Of a stretch of DNA of 64,000 nt, positions 1 to 9,357 are shown piece after piece. The notes beneath the pieces were generated by a model. That model did not search any database, was not told the origin of the DNA, and worked only from the letters and a program-made list of their open reading frames with translations. A program made the translations under genes and the position numbers. The first letter of the stretch is position 1; each line of letters starts with the position of its first letter. The stretch spans positions 1 through 64,000 of the forward strand of contig CAADGV010000006.1 in the NCBI GenBank assembly GCA_900696645.1. The letters run 5' to 3'. This DNA comes from an uncultured Chlorobiota bacterium (GTDB taxonomy: Bacteria; Bacteroidota; Ignavibacteria; UBA10030; UBA6906).

Positions 1-198
1 CAAACGAGCCAAGGTGAAGCCCAACAGCAAACAAGGACAATCTCGGGGTTGACGATGACAGTGTATTCCTTACATGGTATTACCTGTTCGCCCAACCTAC
101 CGGAAGGATTTCCTAATCGTAAATAACTTACAAGAGTAAGCGGCATGGAAATGTCATCAATCAACCATTGTACAATTCGTAACATAGGAGAGCATGCT

Positions 199-1713
199 GT
201 GAGAGTGAGTATTCTACTCGTATTGCTATCGCTGGTGGCAGTGAACCTGCAGGCACAAACGTACTACGTTGCAACAACGGGAAGTGATTCCGCTGCGGGT
301 ACGTTCGAGGAGCCCTTCAGAACGATTACAAAAGCGCATTCCGTTGCAACTGTGCCCGGTACCACCATCTACGTTCGCGGCGGCTCGTACGCATATTCCA
401 CTACGATAGTTCTTTCCCGCATCGGCACGAGTGATAACATGTTCAAGCTGCATGCGTATCCGGGTGAACGTGTGTTCCTTGATTTTTCTTCGATGCCAGT
501 AGCCGATGCAAATCGCGGCATTCGGATCACCGGACGCTATTGGCATGTGAAAGGATTCGATATCTGGAAGGCTGGAGATAACGGCATGCACATCTCCGGC
601 TCTTTTAATATCGTTGAGAACTGTTCGTTCAGCGAGAACTATGATACGGGTCTTCAACTCAGCGGCAATGCATCGTACAACAACATCATCAATTGTGATT
701 CATACTTTAATGCCGATATCGGACAAGGCAATGCCGACGGTTTTGCGCCCAAACTTGATGTCGGTACCGGAAACTACTTCTACGGTTGCAGGGCATGGCA
801 AAATTCCGATGACGGGTGGGACGGCTATCTACGTCCTGCCGACAACGTCACCACGACGTTGGAGAACTGCTGGGTATTCCACAACGGATATCTGAAGAGC
901 GGCGCGCCGAGTGTGGGCAACGGCAACGGATTCAAAATGGGAGGCGGTGACAACACCAACGCCGACAGTCTAAGACATAACATGATTCTCATCAACTGCC
1001 TCGCATTCGACAATCGGGTGAAGGGATACGATCAGAACAATAACAGAGGCTCGATGACGTTATTGAACTGCACCGCATACAGAAACGGGACAAATTACCA
1101 GATCAGTTCACCCATCAAAAGCGGCTCGACTCTGACGGTGAAAAACTGTGTGTCGCTGGGGTTCTACGGCTCGCTCGGCAGCTTTGCGATTCAAGCGACC
1201 AACAGTTGGATGTCTCCCTTCGTGGTGAACGACGCCGACTTCATAAGTCTTGACACAACAGGCATGCGCGGCCCGCGCCAGGCTGATGGCAGCTTACCGA
1301 TTCTTCCCTTTATGCGTCTTGCCCAGGGTAGTGATCTCATCGATGCAGGAACGAATGTCGGATTACCTTTCAACGGCACCGCTCCCGATTTGGGGTGCTT
1401 CGAAAGCGACTATCCGACATCCGTGCGGTATGCAATTGACATGCCCGCTGCATTCAAACTCGAACAGAACTACCCCAATCCGTTCAACCCGGTGACAACG
1501 ATTGCATTCACAGTAGATCGAACACAGCCGGCAATGCTTGAGGTGTTCAATGCTCTTGGGCAGAAGGTGGCGACTGTATTTGACAGGCTGGCGGTTTCCG
1601 GAACGCGGTACGAGTTGAAGTTTGAGGCATCCCATCTTTCGAGCGGCATGTACTTCTACACGCTGTCGAGCGGGAACAACAAGGAAATGAAAAAGCTGAT
1701 GCTGTTGAAGTAA
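199..1713 (+). CDS. Secreted PL9-type pectate lyase with T9SS C-terminal domain
   Basis: Predicted calcium-dependent pectate lyase of the right-handed beta-helix type, cleaving polygalacturonate by beta-elimination outside the cell. A signal peptide (MRVSILLVLLSLVAVNLQAQ) begins at GTG 199, which has AGGAG at 186-190 with 8 bases of spacing; an in-frame ATG at 145 is possible but would put a poor leader before the signal. Helix repeats rich in Asn and Gly fill residues about 25-400. NADGFAPK (about residue 178) and NSDDGWDGY (about 201) match the PL9 calcium and catalytic-lysine region. The last 90 residues hold the NYPNPFNP-type sorting domain. It is the first gene of the pectin locus, 27 bases before the GH28 gene. 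The PL9 assignment is by motif recall; another polysaccharide lyase of the same fold is the main alternative. Confidence 0.85.
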   Translation: MRVSILLVLLSLVAVNLQAQTYYVATTGSDSAAGTFEEPFRTITKAHSVATVPGTTIYVRGGSYAYSTTIVLSRIGTSDNMFKLHAYPGERVFLDFSSMPVADANRGIRITGRYWHVKGFDIWKAGDNGMHISGSFNIVENCSFSENYDTGLQLSGNASYNNIINCDSYFNADIGQGNADGFAPKLDVGTGNYFYGCRAWQNSDDGWDGYLRPADNVTTTLENCWVFHNGYLKSGAPSVGNGNGFKMGGGDNTNADSLRHNMILINCLAFDNRVKGYDQNNNRGSMTLLNCTAYRNGTNYQISSPIKSGSTLTVKNCVSLGFYGSLGSFAIQATNSWMSPFVVNDADFISLDTTGMRGPRQADGSLPILPFMRLAQGSDLIDAGTNVGLPFNGTAPDLGCFESDYPTSVRYAIDMPAAFKLEQNYPNPFNPVTTIAFTVDRTQPAMLEVFNALGQKVATVFDRLAVSGTRYELKFEASHLSSGMYFYTLSSGNNKEMKKLMLLK

Positions 1714-1740
1714 CCATCACCAAGAATAGGGTCAGGAAAT

Positions 1741-3162
1741 ATGAGAGATATTGTCAGATTGGCCGGAAAGAAATCGTTCCTCTTCTACGCCGTTTGTGTT
1801 GTTGCGTGGTCGGTTGGTGGTTGTTCTGCGACAAGTCAGCAAACGTCGGATCCGTGGCAACAAGTTGATGCCATTCTCCAGAGAATTCAACCCCCGACAT
1901 TTCCCGAGAGGGACTTCGATGTCACGCAGTTCGGCGCCAAGGGTGATGGCCTTGCGGATTGCTCGGTTGCATTCAGAAAAGCAATCGACGAATGCTCCCG
2001 CGCCGGCGGAGGACGGGTTGTTGTTCCGAAGGGCGAATTCCTGACGGGGCCGATTCATCTCAAAAGCAATGTCAATCTTCATCTCGCCGAAGGCGCCGTT
2101 ATCAAGTTCCATCGTGACCCGAAGAGATATCTCCCGCTTGTCTTCAGCCGTTGGGAAGGTGTCGAGTGCATGAACTATTCGCCTCTCATTTATGCGTTCG
2201 AGCAGGAGAAGATCGCCGTGACAGGGAAGGGAGTTCTCGATGGACAGGCAAACAACGAGTACTGGTGGCCATGGAAAGGAAAGAAGGAGTACGGTTGGAA
2301 GGAAGGCATGCCCGAACAGACGAAAGGGAGGAACCTTCTGTTCGATATGGGTGAGAAGGGTGTGCCGGTAGAAGAGCGGAAGCTCGGCGAAGGCTACTAT
2401 CTGAGACCCAGTTTCATTCAGCCGTACAGAAGTAAGGATATTCTGATTGAGGGGATCAAGATCATCAACTCGCCGATGTGGGAAATTCATCCCGTTCTGT
2501 GCGAGAATGTCACAATCAGGAATGTTCACATCGAAACACACGGTCCGAACAACGACGGCTGCAATCCGGAATCGAGCAGGGATGTGCTGATCGAGGATTC
2601 CTATTTCGATACAGGCGACGATTGCATAGCAATCAAAGCCGGAAGAAACAACGACGGCCGCCGTGTCGCGACGCCGAGCGAGAACATTGTTATTCGCCGC
2701 TGTATTTTCAAAAATGGACACGGAGGAGTAACGGTGGGCAGCGAAATGTCGGGCGGCGTGCGCAATGTATTTGCCGAGGATTGCGAATTCGAAAGCCCTG
2801 TGCTGTACAGCGCCTTGCGCATCAAGACGAACGCGGTACGCGGCGGCATCGTGGAGGACATCCACCTTCGCAACATGAATGTCCGCCTTGTGGACCGTGC
2901 CGTCGTAGACATCGATCTGTTCTATGAAGAAGGACGGAACGGGAACTTCCCTCCCACTATTCGGAACATCAGCATCGACAGGATGACGGTGGAAACCTGC
3001 AAAACGGCGCTCAACCTTGTCGGGTACGAAGAAGCGCCTCTGCAGAACATCCGCCTCGTGAATTGCGAATTCAAAGAAGTGACTCAAGGATACAAGATAG
3101 AACACGTAACCGGTTTTGAAGCTGTGAACACAACAATCAACGGTAAGGAACTGAAACCGTAG
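1741..3162 (+). CDS. GH28 polygalacturonase, lipoprotein
   Basis: Glycoside hydrolase family 28, hydrolysing alpha-1,4-galacturonan. The N-terminus is a lipoprotein signal with a VGGC lipobox, so the enzyme is probably anchored to the outer membrane or periplasmic face. The family start VTQFGAKGDG is at about residue 61. The catalytic signatures are all present in order: NND (about 268-270), DD in TGDDCIAIKAG (about 293-294), GHGG (about 326) and RIK (about 360). Length of 473 residues is usual for bacterial exo-acting GH28. AGGAAAT precedes the ATG. It lies between the PL9 lyase and the TonB-dependent receptor. A 457-residue open frame on the opposite strand is only a shadow of this gene. 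Confidence 0.93.
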   Translation: MRDIVRLAGKKSFLFYAVCVVAWSVGGCSATSQQTSDPWQQVDAILQRIQPPTFPERDFDVTQFGAKGDGLADCSVAFRKAIDECSRAGGGRVVVPKGEFLTGPIHLKSNVNLHLAEGAVIKFHRDPKRYLPLVFSRWEGVECMNYSPLIYAFEQEKIAVTGKGVLDGQANNEYWWPWKGKKEYGWKEGMPEQTKGRNLLFDMGEKGVPVEERKLGEGYYLRPSFIQPYRSKDILIEGIKIINSPMWEIHPVLCENVTIRNVHIETHGPNNDGCNPESSRDVLIEDSYFDTGDDCIAIKAGRNNDGRRVATPSENIVIRRCIFKNGHGGVTVGSEMSGGVRNVFAEDCEFESPVLYSALRIKTNAVRGGIVEDIHLRNMNVRLVDRAVVDIDLFYEEGRNGNFPPTIRNISIDRMTVETCKTALNLVGYEEAPLQNIRLVNCEFKEVTQGYKIEHVTGFEAVNTTINGKELKP

Positions 3163-3207
3163 GGCTTGGGTAATCCATACACACCAACGTTAATTCAAGG
3201 AGCATTT

Positions 3208-6200
3208 ATGCATAGCCGCCACAAATTTCTCGCGCTCATGATTCTCCTGATGCCTTGCACTCTGTTTGCTCAGGGCATCCTGCGGGGCGTTGTGACAGAT
3301 TCTGTTTCGAAGGAACCCCTCATCGGGGCGAATGTATTCCTTCGCGGAACATCATTGGGGGCAGTCACAGACCGGGAAGGGAAATACAGGGTTGCCGGTA
3401 TCTCGCCCGGCTCGTATTCGGTGCGAGTGTCGTACATCGGGTACGTAACGAAAGAAGTCACAAAGAACATCGTCAGTGGAGAAAATTCACTGAACAGCGC
3501 CCTTCTGCCTGATGTATTGGAAGGGGAGGAGGTTCTTGTCACGGCACAGGCCCGCGGCCAAATTGCCGCCATCAACCAACAGATCACCTCCAACACGATT
3601 GTGAATGTCATTTCGGAGGAGAAGATCAAGGAACTACCCGATGCCAACGCTGCGGAGGCAATTGGCCGCCTGCCCGGTGTTTCGCTGATTCGTTCAGGAG
3701 GCGAGGCAAGCAAAGTGATTCTGCGGGGTATGAGTGACAAGTTCACTACGTTCACGATTGACGGAGTCAGAATTCCTGCCACCGACGCTGATGAACGGGG
3801 TGTCGATCTCAGCACATTCTCTCAAGGCACGCTTGCAGGCGTTGAACTGTTCAAGGCGCTTACGCCAGACAAGGATGCGGATGCAATCGCGGGAAGCGTG
3901 AACCTTGTAACACGGAAAGCCCCGTCGACACGTTTGGTTCGTGTCGATGTGAAACAGGTTCACAACAATCTTAGTAACGAAGGAATCTTGTTTGATGTTA
4001 ACGGGAAGTACGGCGAGAGGTTTTTTGATGATGTGCTTGGCGTACAGGTCACAGGGAATCTTGAGCGACGAGATCGAAGTGATGAACGGTATAATCTCTC
4101 CGTTGAAGATCAATTCAACATCGGCCAGGGGTCGGGCTGGAAATACACGGATTTCACGCTGAACTACAACAGCGAAATCAGAAAACGGAACGGGGCCGGC
4201 CTGATGCTTGATGTGAATACTCCCGACAGCGGTTCGATTCGTATCAACAATCTCTACAGTCTTACAAACAGGAACTACATCAACTTCTCCCGCAACTACC
4301 CGATCGGCGGAGATGCAGTGTTTTATTCGGCGTGGGATAGAGAGCAGGAAATCAAAACGCTCAACAGCTCGATTCAGGGCGAGAATTATCTGTTTGATTT
4401 CAAAGTGATGTGGGGAGCTTCGTATGCGGAGTCGAAGGGGAGTTCGCCGTACGATTACAAGATGGTGTTCAGCGAGCCCTCTATTGTTGATTCGGCGGGG
4501 ATGCGTCCTGCCCCGGGTTCGCTGGCGAACGGGCCTCCCGAAGCGTTTATTCCTCTTGCATACAACAATTTTGCGAAATCACAGCTTGATACCGCATACT
4601 TCACGTCGCAAAAGAATGACGACAGAGAGCGGACGGTGTTTCTGAACATTGCAAAACAGTATACGATCGGCGATTTGCTTGCCGGAGAGTTCAAGATCGG
4701 AGGAAAGTACCGTCATAAAAACCGCCTTAAGGAAACCAGCCAGCTCTTTGCTCCCTACTACCTGAACTATTTTCAGGACTATACTCTTAATCCGGACGGA
4801 AGCATAACGAGGAAAAATTTTCAGGGAACGCAATTCGAGCAGTTGCAGTTGTTCGGCCGGCTTGTACTCTTCCCGAATTTCCTCCATACGCCGAACATTC
4901 AGCGAAACCTGTATGACAGGTACAGTCTCAATCCGCTTGTCAATCGCAGCGCGTTACGCGATTGGTACGAGTTGAACAAGAACGGCGTTTCACAAAATGG
5001 CCGGCAGTTGGAATACAATCCGAACCCGGAGGCATTGGCGGATTACTATGATGTGACAGAGCGTGTAACGGCCGGATATGTGATGAACACGTTTACTCTC
5101 GGGTCGGTGGCAACACTTATTGCAGGCGTTCGCGTGGAACAGGAAAGGAATGACTACCTTGCGAAATATGCCGATCCGCCGCTTGCAGGTTTCCCGACAA
5201 CCGGTACGTTGCACGACACAACGGCAAGTTTCAAGGAAACAAACTGGCTTCCCAACTTCCATCTCACAGTGCGTCCGCTGGATTTCATGAGCCTGCGGTT
5301 TGCCGCGTATCGGGCTCTTGCGCGCCCCGATTTCAATGCCCGCCTTGAGAAACTGGTCGCCCGAAAAACAAATCCGAGAAACATCCTCGTCATCGGCAAT
5401 CCGAATCTCAAGAATGCAAAAGCATGGAACTTTGAAGTCAGCACATCATTCTATGGAAACAGAATCGGCCTTTTCACGGTCTCGGGATTCTACCGGGAGA
5501 TTACCGATATGTTCAACACGATCAGGGATTTTCGCGCCGACTACAGGCCCGATTCGGTACGTTCGTTGCTCGACACACTCGGCATTAAATGGCGTCCGAG
5601 TGGGTTCCAGACGGGCGAGCCGTTCAGTTTGACCTACTCGCTGAACAGCCCACAACCGACGAAGGTGTGGGGGATCGAGGTGGAACATCAGGCAAATCTC
5701 AACTTCCTGCCCGGCCTGCTTTCGAATATCGTATTGAGCTACAACTTCTCGATTGTTCGTTCTGAGACGTTTCTTCACTCGACAAATATCGAAACTATCT
5801 ATGTCCAGGTGCTGCCGCCCCCGTTTCCGGCAACTCCGAGATTCCGAACAGTGTTGACCGAACGCAAGGCGAAACTTGAAGGTCAACCGGATTTCTTCGG
5901 AAACTTTGCGGTGGGTTATGATTTGGGAGGGTTTTCAGGAAGAGTCTCGGTGTTTTTCCAGGGCGAGTTTTCGCGTTCGTTCTCGGCGAGGCGCGATTCA
6001 GATCCTGTATCGAAGCAATTCTCGCGGTGGGATTTGTCGCTGAAGCAGCGCATCAATGAGAATGTGTCTGTATTTCTCAATGTGAACAATCTTACAAGTA
6101 TAACTGAAGATCGAACGAGAGTGCATACCGGGGCTGTTCCAGGGTCAGTGCCCTATGAAGTTCTCACGTCAAGCCAGCGTTATGGCTTGTCGGGGGATTT

Positions 6201-6222
6201 CGGTGTTCGCGTGGAATTGTAG
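3208..6222 (+). CDS. TonB-dependent receptor with carboxypeptidase-regulatory-like N-domain
   Basis: Outer-membrane active transporter, by context for pectic oligosaccharides. The start at ATG 3208 is chosen because AAGGAG lies just upstream and the product then begins with a signal peptide ending in LFAQG; an in-frame upstream start at 3166 would precede the ribosome site. Residues about 21-110 form the CarboxypepD_reg-like beta sandwich typical of FCB receptors. The plug follows (LPDANAAEAIGRLPGVSLIR; VILRGMSDKFTTFTIDG), then a beta-barrel of about 750 residues. No SusD-type lipoprotein gene follows, unlike most Bacteroidota glycan receptors; the next gene is a secreted beta-helix protein. 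The substrate is inferred from neighbours only. Confidence 0.93.
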   Translation: MHSRHKFLALMILLMPCTLFAQGILRGVVTDSVSKEPLIGANVFLRGTSLGAVTDREGKYRVAGISPGSYSVRVSYIGYVTKEVTKNIVSGENSLNSALLPDVLEGEEVLVTAQARGQIAAINQQITSNTIVNVISEEKIKELPDANAAEAIGRLPGVSLIRSGGEASKVILRGMSDKFTTFTIDGVRIPATDADERGVDLSTFSQGTLAGVELFKALTPDKDADAIAGSVNLVTRKAPSTRLVRVDVKQVHNNLSNEGILFDVNGKYGERFFDDVLGVQVTGNLERRDRSDERYNLSVEDQFNIGQGSGWKYTDFTLNYNSEIRKRNGAGLMLDVNTPDSGSIRINNLYSLTNRNYINFSRNYPIGGDAVFYSAWDREQEIKTLNSSIQGENYLFDFKVMWGASYAESKGSSPYDYKMVFSEPSIVDSAGMRPAPGSLANGPPEAFIPLAYNNFAKSQLDTAYFTSQKNDDRERTVFLNIAKQYTIGDLLAGEFKIGGKYRHKNRLKETSQLFAPYYLNYFQDYTLNPDGSITRKNFQGTQFEQLQLFGRLVLFPNFLHTPNIQRNLYDRYSLNPLVNRSALRDWYELNKNGVSQNGRQLEYNPNPEALADYYDVTERVTAGYVMNTFTLGSVATLIAGVRVEQERNDYLAKYADPPLAGFPTTGTLHDTTASFKETNWLPNFHLTVRPLDFMSLRFAAYRALARPDFNARLEKLVARKTNPRNILVIGNPNLKNAKAWNFEVSTSFYGNRIGLFTVSGFYREITDMFNTIRDFRADYRPDSVRSLLDTLGIKWRPSGFQTGEPFSLTYSLNSPQPTKVWGIEVEHQANLNFLPGLLSNIVLSYNFSIVRSETFLHSTNIETIYVQVLPPPFPATPRFRTVLTERKAKLEGQPDFFGNFAVGYDLGGFSGRVSVFFQGEFSRSFSARRDSDPVSKQFSRWDLSLKQRINENVSVFLNVNNLTSITEDRTRVHTGAVPGSVPYEVLTSSQRYGLSGDFGVRVEL

Positions 6223-6366
6223 GATGGAAGCCCTATTCAACAGGTCATCAATCGTTCTTGTAAGGAGGCAGGAATGTACAGGAGATTCTTTTCGTCATCA
6301 TGAGAGATCATCTATCTCTTACCATCACAACCAAACAACCCATACACAATATAAACGGAGGTCGCT

Positions 6367-8070
6367 ATGCACAAAATCCAAACTGCTTGTCTGCTGCTGC
6401 TGGTTGGCTTGCTGTTGTATCCGCTGAGCGCAGAGGGGCAAAACATTGTTCGTGTTCCGCCTTTCAGCGGCACGAACTACCTGAATAACATCATCAACGG
6501 TGACACGCTTGCGAACGGAACCCGCAGAGATCCCAATGCGGTGTATGTTCTGCAGCGAGGCGGGCTGTATCTTTCCAACGCCGTAATACGAAACATCGGG
6601 TATACGCTTCGCCTGCAAACGCATGATACAACGGCAGGTATCAGCAACCCGGCAGTTTTTCTGTTCCCTGCCTCGGCAGGAGGAAATCCTCCCGGACAGT
6701 TTGTTGATATGCGAGGGGACGCAATCATCAAGAGCCTTATTATCTCGGGATATTTCGAGGCTGATCCTACTGAGTTGACCAAGTTGCAGGGCGCGCTGTT
6801 TAATGCCACTGCACCGGGACTCAATCTCACGATCGACAGTTGTATCCTTACGAACACCAACGGTAATCACATCCGCACAGATCAGGCTCCCAGAACAATT
6901 CGCGTAACGAACACTATCTTCGGCAACATGGGGTACCTGGGCAGATCGAATCTTGGTGCCGGCAAGGGGCTTGACGTTCGAGGTGGTTCGGTTGATTCGT
7001 TGATCATCATGAACTGTACATTCGTCAACTGGCAGGATCGTGTTGTGCGCCATTTCGCCAGCACGGCAAATATTAACTACATGCGGTTCGAGCACAACAC
7101 GCTCGTGAACGGAATGTCGTATCACGGTCTTTTGTCGTTGGGCAGAGTTGGCCGCCGGATAATCATTCGGGACAACCTTCTGATTGACCCGTTCGGAGCC
7201 GGACAGGACACCGATGCCGTACGTCAGGCTGAGTTTACCGACTCGGGTGAGCTTGATGCGTTCGGCTTCCCGCGTATGACGTGGATCTTCTCCAATCCCA
7301 ACGATTCGACGAGTTGGCTCATCAAGAACAACTACTACCGTGTAACGCCGGTGGGGCAATCATTCTATGACTCCGCTTCGATTCTTCCGATTGTCGCCAA
7401 CCCGCCGCTCACTGTGGGGTCTCCCCTTTCATATCACATCAATAGCAAGATCGGTGCGGATTCTGCAACAGCATTCCGGACGACGGATGTAAGCTTGGCA
7501 AACGTGCCCCGCCAGATGGATGCGTTGATGAAATGGTACAGAAGACCAACAGCAATGGGTGGCGCAAACAAGACGAAGGCCACAGGTAATTGGGCGGCCG
7601 CGTATGATTATGATCGGAGAAGCTATCAATACTGGAGGGATACGCTGAATGCGTCGTACTCGACATCCCATGCCATGTACACGGCGGGTACTTGCGGCTA
7701 CCCTGTTGGCTCGCTCATGTGGTTCCCGACGCGCTATGCTGCGTGGCTGACGGATCCCTGCGTGAATACGACATTGCCGGTGAAGGACGGCGATCCGGGC
7801 GTTCCGACCGCGTTTGAGTTGGAACAAAACTACCCCAACCCGTTCAACCCGTCAACGAAAATTGCCTTCAGCCTGACAGGGTCCGGATTCACCACGTTGA
7901 CAGTGTATAATGTGCTGGGGCAGAAGGTCGCATCGCCAATGGCGCAGAACATGGAAGCAGGACGCCATGAGGTGGATTTCAACGCTTCCGATCTGACGAG
8001 CGGCGTGTACTTCTACCGGCTCGAATCGGGCAACTATTCAGCGGTCCGAAAGATGATGATCCTGAAATAA
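6367..8070 (+). CDS. DUF4957-like beta-helix protein with T9SS C-terminal domain
   Basis: Secreted parallel beta-helix protein resembling the DUF4957 and DUF5123 proteins of pectin loci in Bacteroidota; family recognition is from memory. The signal peptide spans about residues 1-25 (ending LSAEGQ). Residues about 30-450 carry Asn/Ile-rich helix turns, and the C-terminus from about 478 is a NYPNPFNP sorting domain. ACGGAGG precedes the ATG by 6 bases. No catalytic signature was identified, so a pectin-binding or accessory lyase role is possible. Its place between the receptor and the pectin methylesterase supports a homogalacturonan role. Confidence 0.75.
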   Translation: MHKIQTACLLLLVGLLLYPLSAEGQNIVRVPPFSGTNYLNNIINGDTLANGTRRDPNAVYVLQRGGLYLSNAVIRNIGYTLRLQTHDTTAGISNPAVFLFPASAGGNPPGQFVDMRGDAIIKSLIISGYFEADPTELTKLQGALFNATAPGLNLTIDSCILTNTNGNHIRTDQAPRTIRVTNTIFGNMGYLGRSNLGAGKGLDVRGGSVDSLIIMNCTFVNWQDRVVRHFASTANINYMRFEHNTLVNGMSYHGLLSLGRVGRRIIIRDNLLIDPFGAGQDTDAVRQAEFTDSGELDAFGFPRMTWIFSNPNDSTSWLIKNNYYRVTPVGQSFYDSASILPIVANPPLTVGSPLSYHINSKIGADSATAFRTTDVSLANVPRQMDALMKWYRRPTAMGGANKTKATGNWAAAYDYDRRSYQYWRDTLNASYSTSHAMYTAGTCGYPVGSLMWFPTRYAAWLTDPCVNTTLPVKDGDPGVPTAFELEQNYPNPFNPSTKIAFSLTGSGFTTLTVYNVLGQKVASPMAQNMEAGRHEVDFNASDLTSGVYFYRLESGNYSAVRKMMILK

Positions 8071-8076
8071 GGAACG

Positions 8077-9351
8077 GTGTTGAATTTCAGCTCAACATAT
8101 CTTGCAGTAACGCTTATGCTGGCGGCCCTCTGCGAAGTTGCACAGGGCCGCGAGCGGGCGAATATCATTGTTGCCGTAAACGGGCAGGGAGATTACAGGA
8201 CGATTCAGGAAGCAATCGACTCGGTTCCGGCCGGGAATGTCGAACCTGTAATCATCCTCGTCCGCAACGGCGAGTACAACGAGAAGGTGTTTATTCAGAA
8301 GAGTTATATTTCGATGGTAGGGGAGAATCGCGACAGCACTCGTATTGTGCTTGACGTGCTGCGCGAAGAGTGGCACAAGCAAGGCAGCGGAAGCGATTGG
8401 GGCGCCGGGGTTGTCAACATCGACACGGGCGTCACGGATATCACATTTGCGAATCTGACCATCTACAACAACTACGGCTGGAAACACGGCGTGTTCAACA
8501 AGCATCAGTTTGCGATTCGCGGAGCCGGAACACGCATCATGCTGCTTCACTGCAATGTTATGTCCGACGGGGGAGATGCGGTAAGCCTCTGGAACAAACA
8601 GAACGGCATGTATTATCACGCGGATTGTTACTTTGAAGGATGGGTGGATTTTGTCTGTCCGCGCGGCTGGTGTTACATCACAAATTCGAGATTCTTCGGG
8701 CACAACAAAAGTGCCTCACTCTGGCACGACGGAAGCGGCAACAAAAATCAGAAATTTGTCATCACAGATTCGTATTTTGACGGCGTCCCCGGCTTTCCGC
8801 TCGGCAGACATCACCGCGACGGGCAGTTCTATCTGGTGAACTGCACGTTTTCGTCGAACATGGCAGACAAACCCATCTACCTTCCGGTTGAATCGCCGAA
8901 TGCCCGCGAGTGGGTGTGGGGGCAACGTCATTATTATCACGGTTGCAAACGTGAAGGGGGAGACTTTGCTTGGTTTGCCGACAATCTTCATACTGCCGAA
9001 CATTCCCCCGAACTGGCCGGCATCACGGCGCAATGGACTTTTGACGGGCAATGGGATCCTGAAAGCAATATGCCATCTGTGCTGCCGTTTGCCTATCTTC
9101 CAACGCCAAAAAGAAGAGCAAAAGAGATTGAAAAGAAGAGTATCAGGCTTACCTGGGTTCCCGGTCGCAATGCGATTGCCCACAAAGTATTCTTCGGAAC
9201 TTCGACGGAGCCGCAATATCAAGCGCAGACTGTAACGGCCGCGTTTGAGCCGGGACCTCTCTCTGCCCGAACAATATATTACTGGCGTGTGGACACAGTG
9301 ACTGAAGACGGAGATGTTCCCGGAGAACTCTGGTCATTTACAACAAAGTGA
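8077..9351 (+). CDS. CE8 pectin methylesterase with C-terminal FnIII-like domain
   Basis: Carbohydrate esterase family 8, removing methyl esters from homogalacturonan so that lyase and polygalacturonase can act. It begins at GTG, preceded by AAGGAAC, and has a signal peptide to about residue 25. VAVNGQGDYRTIQEAID is the family N-terminal motif. WVDFVCPRG holds the expected catalytic aspartate (canonical motif VDFIFG, here diverged), and PLGRHH fits the LGRPW arginine region. After about residue 330 an Ig/FnIII-like module follows (IRLTWVPG to YYWRVDTV). Unlike its neighbours it has no T9SS domain. Only 6 bases separate it from the preceding gene. Confidence 0.87.
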   Translation: MLNFSSTYLAVTLMLAALCEVAQGRERANIIVAVNGQGDYRTIQEAIDSVPAGNVEPVIILVRNGEYNEKVFIQKSYISMVGENRDSTRIVLDVLREEWHKQGSGSDWGAGVVNIDTGVTDITFANLTIYNNYGWKHGVFNKHQFAIRGAGTRIMLLHCNVMSDGGDAVSLWNKQNGMYYHADCYFEGWVDFVCPRGWCYITNSRFFGHNKSASLWHDGSGNKNQKFVITDSYFDGVPGFPLGRHHRDGQFYLVNCTFSSNMADKPIYLPVESPNAREWVWGQRHYYHGCKREGGDFAWFADNLHTAEHSPELAGITAQWTFDGQWDPESNMPSVLPFAYLPTPKRRAKEIEKKSIRLTWVPGRNAIAHKVFFGTSTEPQYQAQTVTAAFEPGPLSARTIYYWRVDTVTEDGDVPGELWSFTTK

Positions 9352-9357
9352 ACAACA

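Noticed and set aside
1-126. Open frame from the window edge to TAA at 124-126, 41 codons, Gln-rich
   Set aside because: Could be the end of an upstream gene, but it has no recognised domain and the codons look random; no call was made.
1732-3105. 457-codon frame on the - strand opposite GH28
   Set aside because: Shadow of the GH28 gene; the + strand gene has every catalytic motif.
6325-7359. 344-codon frame on the - strand opposite the DUF4957-like gene
   Set aside because: No family-like content; explained by the + strand gene's codon pattern.
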